In this document: positions 58,723-64,000 of the stretch, in pieces | How positions within the stretch are numbered: position 1 is the stretch's first letter | How the letters are laid out: every line of letters starts with the position of its first letter | Origin: Macrostomum hystrix | Lineage: Eukaryota; Platyhelminthes; Macrostomidae | NCBI GenBank assembly: GCA_950097015.1 | Contig: CATNEN010000038.1 | Location: forward strand, 24,465,001-24,529,000 | Reading direction: 5' to 3' | DNA length: 64,000 nt | Position numbers and translations under genes: made by a program | The notes under the pieces: generated by a model | Databases searched by the model: none | Seen by the model: the letters and a program-made list of their open reading frames with translations, nothing else | Told to the model about the DNA's origin: nothing

Positions 58723-60439
58723 TTAATTGCACTGCGGGAAGTTTACAAAATTGTAATTATGATAATCTGATGAGAAATAAACATTATTAATTTACCGTTT
58801 GGTAATTAATTTAAATTATTGACTCTACTAGGTAGCTTAGTAAATGTATTTGACTTCATAAGCCAAAATTAATATAAATGAATTTGGGAGAACATATTTT
58901 TATGTAAGGCCATAGCAATTAAATCTGACTATTGTTATTTTAAGAATAAAAACATAAAGCTTATTGTGAATAGTAATAATATAGAATATTATTAATATGT
59001 AATAATAGCTAGCAAAATAGCAAAACACAACTTTTTGCCTATTTATAATCTTTGGTCTGTGGATACAATCACTCTCAAAAAAAAATGTTAAATATGAGTT
59101 AAAAAGAAGACCACAGTTGTTTACAATACTTGCCAAAGCACGGTTTTAAGATTTAAAAACATTCTAAATAGCATAAAAATATAGTTCTATAGTTAGGGCA
59201 ATAGTACGAGAATTACCTTATAAAATAAATTAATTTACATAAAATTTCAATTTGCTATAAATAAAAGTATATGTAAAAGATAGCGACCAATAGTGAAAAA
59301 AGACGCTTACAAATATTTAAAAGTATGTGAATTTCGATTTTTTGCTAGTTTCGTCTAACAACAGTTATCTACGAAACAACGATCCAAACTAGAGAATTGA
59401 ACGATAAATAAAAAGTGGTGGACCGGACATGATCATTGAAAATTAAACATTAAGAATGCGTGATTTGATAAATAATATTTAAATTATATAGTTGATTAAA
59501 CTTAACTTTTTATATTTTTTGTCTACCTACGTTCTAGATTTCATTTTACGTCAAGACAAACATACGAATTTTTTACAAAAATTGTTTTAAACATAACGCC
59601 GTGAACGTATTTTATGCAAGGACCTTGATTTTCTTGATTTTATGTTGAATATATAATTTATAAATGATACGTTGATTCTCAGCTGCAGCAATCATAGAGC
59701 TTGCTCAGTCGACCTACATGAATGGCTTATCCAGCTTTCACTTGTAAGGCCTCGTTTATTGACTAATGCGCAATTTCGAGGTTGATTTGTGGAAATAAAT
59801 GCAGAAAACTAGAAATCTAGCTAGCTATGCAAAACAAAATTTTAAATTAAACTATGGAAATGGGTATTTTTCCAATTATTTTCTCGCAGTATCTTCTCTC
59901 GAATCTTGCTTTTGTCGGCTGATATATTATTATATGATTTGCTGAATGCATGATATCTAGCTCCTCCCCAAGGACGTACTACTTAACTTAACTTATATTT
60001 GTAATTCCTAGTAGTCCTTGCCCCGCCCAAGCTCGTGAGGGCGGGAATTAGTATACCGCGCCGGCTCCCGATGTATAGCAATCAGAGAACTGAGCCTAAT
60101 CTCCACCCCACCTCTGAATGATGCGCTTGCTCGCTTGAGGTGTCACAGATGAGAGTGGCCAAGATCCCCGAGATCAAGAGGAACTCTGACTGACACTAAC
60201 GAAACGGGGCAATTCTGCTCTAAATAGAGAATTTATTAGTTTTGGCTCACCCCAATCGGTCCATGGCCGAAGAATCTTTTTATATGAGGAATTATTAGAC
60301 AGTAGAGCTCAGCAAGAGAGAGCATCCTTTTGTATAAAGGGATTCTTAACTTGTTCTTCGCCATTCATATTAACGAAGAAGTAAAAAAGTAAATATGCAA
60401 ATATTTTGCTCAGAAGATATTCAGACTGCTCCTAACTAG
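58723..60439. other. AT-rich intergenic region with two hairpins near 60 kb
   Basis: Upstream flank of the membrane-protein gene, AT-rich to about 59950. Then inverted repeats AAGGAC...ACTAC / GTAGTCCTT (59970-60019) and CCCGCCC / GGGCGGG (60022-60028, 60039-60045) suggest local structure. No RNA family was recognised. Confidence 0.45.
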
Positions 60440-61022
60440 GCACGCCGGCGAGACACAACGCCTGTGAGGTATGAGTCAGTCCAGGCCCACGGGCTCAGGT
60501 CTGCGATGCCTCACACCTGCAGTCGCTTCTTGAGCAGGCTTGAGAGGAAGGAGCCCTGTGCCTTCGGGTGCAGGGAATCCCTCCTCCACGCTGTCCCGTA
60601 CCCATATGGGTACACGTCCCGCGAGTGTTCAAGGCTGACCATAGGGCAGCCGGAAAAAATGGGCAACAGCGCTGCATGCCCCATCCAGGGCCTCTGGCCG
60701 AACTGGGTACCTCTAGCCCTGACTGGAGGGAAAGGTGTCACCCTTTGACCTTAACAGGTTATGCGGCCAGTCCACAGCGTCGTGCACCTGTGCGTGATCA
60801 GGCTACGGCTCTGAGGGAAAGGTGACACCCTTTGACTTTACAGGGTATGCAGCTAAACTGCGGGTCTGGCGCTGCTTTTTGTCGCTCTCTAAGGCCCAAG
60901 GTCTCACTGTGCCGAAGGGCGCTTGTCCGGGGAGTAGTCCGCGGTCTTTAGCGGTTTCAATCTTTTTATTCTTTTTCTCCTTTTCTTGTGCGTCACCACG
61001 TTGACCCTTCTCCCGCTTTCAG

Positions 61023-62030
61023 CGATGGCTTCTTCTGCCCATTCTTTTAAAGAAAACGAAACCGGGAACCCCCCGGTTGCTCCGGCCGCTCCCAACAGCG
61101 CCAACGTCACCCCAAATGGGTGGCTACCGGACCCGCTGCCGCCCTATCTGACGGGAGATCCGTCTCCGGGCCTCTAGACAACCGGTCCAAGGAAGCCCGC
61201 CACGGCCGCAGCCAACGCCTCAAGGAGCGGTGACGGCGGCAACGTGAGAGGGAGGCCGCGGCTCGGCAGTCCGCGGAGGTGGTGCCTCCAGTGGTCGAAG
61301 GTGCGGTTGGGCCGAAAGGAGCCACCGTCACCTCAGCCCCTCAGGAAACCGCCTCCGCTGGGTCACCACCCGCCGAGCCCAACATCCAACATCATCAACG
61401 TGGCTGGGCCATCTGGAGCCGCCGCACATGCAACGGTGCCGAGCGAGGCCCCGGCCAGCCAACAATCTACCAAGGCCAAGGAGTCCTACGCCTCCAAGGC
61501 CAGCGCCATGCTCCAACCCGCGGTCATTATTTTTGGGGAAGAGCAAGACCTCACGACCGAGCAGCTCGACAGTGCTGGCGCATCGTCGACGCTGCGCTCA
61601 TTGACCGGCTCCTGGCAGGCCGCCCTGTGAGTGTGGTCAAATCGGCCAAAACGGACGGCTGCATCTTCATCTGGTGCAACTCGGAGGAGAGCAGTCGAGC
61701 TCTACGCGAGCTTCTGCCACAGCTAAAGTGGCCTAAGAAGCTCGGCAAGCTTACCTTCGCCAGCGAAGGCCAACGCCTTAAGACCGAGCGCTTCCGCGTT
61801 TGGATTCCGGATGGCAGTGCCATCAAATCTAGGGATCAGCTTAGGCAGATTCTGCTGAAGCTGCACCTCGACCTTGAGGCAACGGGCTCCTCCACCATAC
61901 CTCCTCCCGCAAGGAGACGGGGTTCAGGTGATCCTGTGGCTCTCGGATGCGTGGACCAAGCGCTTGCCGCCAAAGTCCATCATTCAACTTGGTCTAACTC
62001 AGCTGACCATCCTCCGCTGCGAGGAGCGGA
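61023..62030 (+). pseudogene. Broken LINE ORF1
   Basis: Starts at an ATG (61025) after a leader like that of the intact element, but runs into a stop near 61178. The homologous core is found in other frames at 61279-62037. At least two frameshifts are needed to follow it. Confidence 0.78.
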
Positions 62031-62169
62031 ATGCTGACGAAGCCAAACAAGCCAAAGCTCCCGAGTCCGGACCCGGTAAAGCAGCTCGCGCTGCCGAATC
62101 TGGACCTCGCGACCGCAGGTCTTGCAGGTCCACCCGGAGATCTGGGCAGGTCCAGCAAGCACTGGACTC

Positions 62170-63500
62170 TCAGGGAGGCGGTTAAATGCCCAGGTTTCCT
62201 GCTCTCTCTTTGCAGCCTCTATCGAGCCGGAATCACGCTCGGGTACGTCCCGCAGACATGGACCGAGGCGAAGGTTATATTTATCCCGAAGCCAGGCCAC
62301 CCGGACTACAAGTCCATTAAATCCTTCAGACCATTCAGCCTAACCACATTCCTGGTCAAGCTGATGGAGAGACTAGTGCTTTGGCGCCTTCTCTTAGTGG
62401 AACTGAAGAACACGCCGCTCAGCGACAACCAGCATGCTTTTCGGGCGGGTCGCTCCACCGAAAGCGCGCTGCACGTTCTGGACGACAAATTGGAGAAAGC
62501 TGTGCTTAGCAACAGCTTCGCTCTAAGTGTCTTCCTGGACATTGATGGTGCCTTTGACAACGGTCCTCTTCGAGGTGTTCCGCAAAGCCCTTTGTTAGAG
62601 ACACACTCACTCGTCCCTCACCAGATGGATCATGTATATGATCAGTCATCGCACGGTCACTGCCAACCTGCTGGGCCACCAACGGACGGTCCCCGTCCGC
62701 AAAGGGAGCCCGCAGGGAGGGGTGCTCTTTCTTATTCTCTGGAACATGGTCATTGCATGACGAGCTCCTCCAGGACGCCCGTCCTGACCCAATCCTGAAC
62801 GTGAGTTATGCGGACGATATCACTGCTGTGGCGTCTGGCCCATCCCCTGATACTCTCCGGGACCTCCTTCAGAATTTCATCCACTCTGCTGAGAAATGGG
62901 CGGGTCGCTGTGGTCTGAAGCTCTCCGAGACTAAGACTGCAGTGATCATGTTCACCAGCAGAAACAGGTGGCAGATACGGCCGCTTAGGCTTTACGGTAA
63001 GGAAATTTCCTTCTGTAAGCAAACCAAATGCCTAGGGATCACTCTGGACCATATGCTGAAATGATCTCCCCATGTTCAAACATAAACCAAGAGGGCCCTC
63101 GCGATCCTCGCGCAGCTGCGAAGTGCCTTTGGCACCACCTGGGGGCTCACCCCCAAGCGCCTCTGGTGGATCTATACTGCAACGGTCAGGCCAGCTGTCT
63201 CGTATGGCAGCTTGATCTGGGCCAGCGCCCTGCAGATGAGGACCTGCCTGGAGGCACTTAGGAGAACGCAAGGGCATGCATGTCGCATGACCATGAGTGC
63301 CCCACCGTCTGCTCCTTACGACCGCCCCAGTGCATTCCTCGACGCTCCCCCCGTTTGACATTTTTGTCCGCAGGGAAGCCGCTAAAACAGCTCGTCGGCT
63401 CATTGACGCCGGCGTCCGCTTCCCGCCGCAAAGAGCCATGGCAAAGCGCAAACTTCTGTCTCACACCGTAGTTTCCTATCAGAGGCTAGTGGTGGATGCC
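62170..63500 (+). pseudogene. Broken LINE ORF2 (reverse transcriptase part)
   Basis: Corresponds to about residues 445-900 of the intact ORF2. It keeps the [21 protein letters not shown] and YADD motifs but has a one-base shift near 62565, further shifts around 62600-62760 and a stop near 63060. The endonuclease and RNase H are absent. Confidence 0.85.
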
Positions 63501-64000
63501 TAATGTCGAAAAATTGTTTATTAAAAGTGTCGTCCATTTCTTTAGTCTTGGCGATGATTTCGTCCCCGAACGCTATGCCGGAGGACGATTGTTAGAAGCT
63601 CTTGCCCGAAAGGGTCTTTCCAAAAGACGCCAAAGCTCTTTGTGTTACGACTGATGCTGAAAGAATCGAGATTGTTGATCCCTTGGTGCAGATGTTGGAG
63701 ATCTCCGCTTTTAGCTCAGCGAGTATCTCAGATTTTGGGTTTGTGGAGCGAGCATCGCGTTCGTGGCAGAGAGAGCTGGCTTCGCAGGTAATGTCAATAT
63801 TTTTATCGCGAAAGCGCCCTGGGGTAATGTGCGTATGATATCGCGGAAAAGTTTTTCTTCGGGATGACGATGAGTGGGACGCTGAACGGTTCCCAATTCA
63901 AACAGCTGCTCTATTTTGCAGCCCGATTTGCTTTTTTGCAGATAACAAAAGTCCTTTTGGGCCCGCTGAGAGTCGATACCTGGATGGTCCGTCTTTTGAC
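63501..64000. other. Unassigned sequence abutting the LINE relic
   Basis: Sequence composition changes abruptly at about 63500. A minus-strand reading frame is nearly open over 300 bp (with stops), suggesting the edge of another decayed coding element, but no domain was recognised. Confidence 0.35.

Larger units (their letters stand above)
60440..63500 (+). mobile_element. Decayed LINE related to the 22.8-kb element
   Basis: The 5' UTR shares CACCCTTTGACTTTACAGGG-type sequence and a pyrimidine-rich leader with the full-length LINE. This UTR segment is present twice in tandem (60735-60780 and 60822-60870). The ORF1 core (RFRVWIPDGSAIKSRDQLRQ) is interrupted by frameshifts. The endonuclease and N-terminal part of ORF2 are deleted near 62100-62170. 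The reverse transcriptase then resumes ([46 protein letters not shown]), shifts frame at about 62565, and continues to SYADDITAV (about 62805). RNase H is missing; similarity stops at about 63500. Confidence 0.9.

Overview
The window is eukaryotic nuclear DNA from an animal. Genes are split by canonical GT-AG introns, the proteins are metazoan (an IA-2/PTPRN receptor, a cathepsin B, NDUFS4, an NFXL1-like protein, a rhodopsin-type receptor), and there is a short interstitial TTAGGG-type telomere tract. Tandem arrays, AP-endonuclease LINEs and tRNA-derived SINEs are very abundant. A marine invertebrate, possibly a free-living flatworm with a repeat-laden genome (Macrostomum-like), would fit, but the sequence alone does not fix the species.

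Layout. 1-7.3 kb: the 3' part of an NFXL1-like gene (+), with a single-exon GPCR gene on the opposite strand inside its 6.3-kb intron. 7.3-11 kb: three minisatellites and AT-rich spacer. 11-13.8 kb: a complete three-exon cathepsin B gene (-). 14.6-15.1 kb: a broken piggyBac-type transposase relic (-). 16.1-20 kb: a four-exon gene (+) for a secreted protein with two WSC domains ending in the ER-retention signal SDEL. 21.6-46.8 kb: a 17-exon IA-2/PTPRN (dense-core vesicle pseudophosphatase) gene (-). One of its introns holds a full-length LINE (22.8-28.3 kb, +) embedded in (CTGA)n. 47.3-51.6 kb: NDUFS4 (+), divergent from IA-2 across a 461-bp gap, with a tRNA-derived SINE in its first intron. 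53.9-54.15 kb: a second SINE family. 55.9-58.7 kb: a type I membrane protein (-) with Ig-like folds and an L1CAM-like ankyrin-binding tail. 60.4-63.5 kb: a decayed relative of the first LINE.

I rebuilt the gene models by hand. For each, the exons join in frame at GT-AG boundaries and the protein matches the named family. Intron sizes are bimodal: eight are 74-110 bp, and the rest run from 217 bp to 7.5 kb. Sixteen of the seventeen long introns contain at least one tandem array, nearly always with a unit private to that intron. Several very long open frames in the window (up to 816 codons) are only these arrays with periods divisible by three.

The most notable points are: the near one-to-one relation between long introns and private minisatellites; a LINE that appears to target or end in the (CTGA)n microsatellite; the SDEL signal assembled across a 2.4-kb array intron; and the L1-type cytoplasmic tail on an unrelated, mostly single-exon ectodomain. 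No family assignment could be tested by database search.
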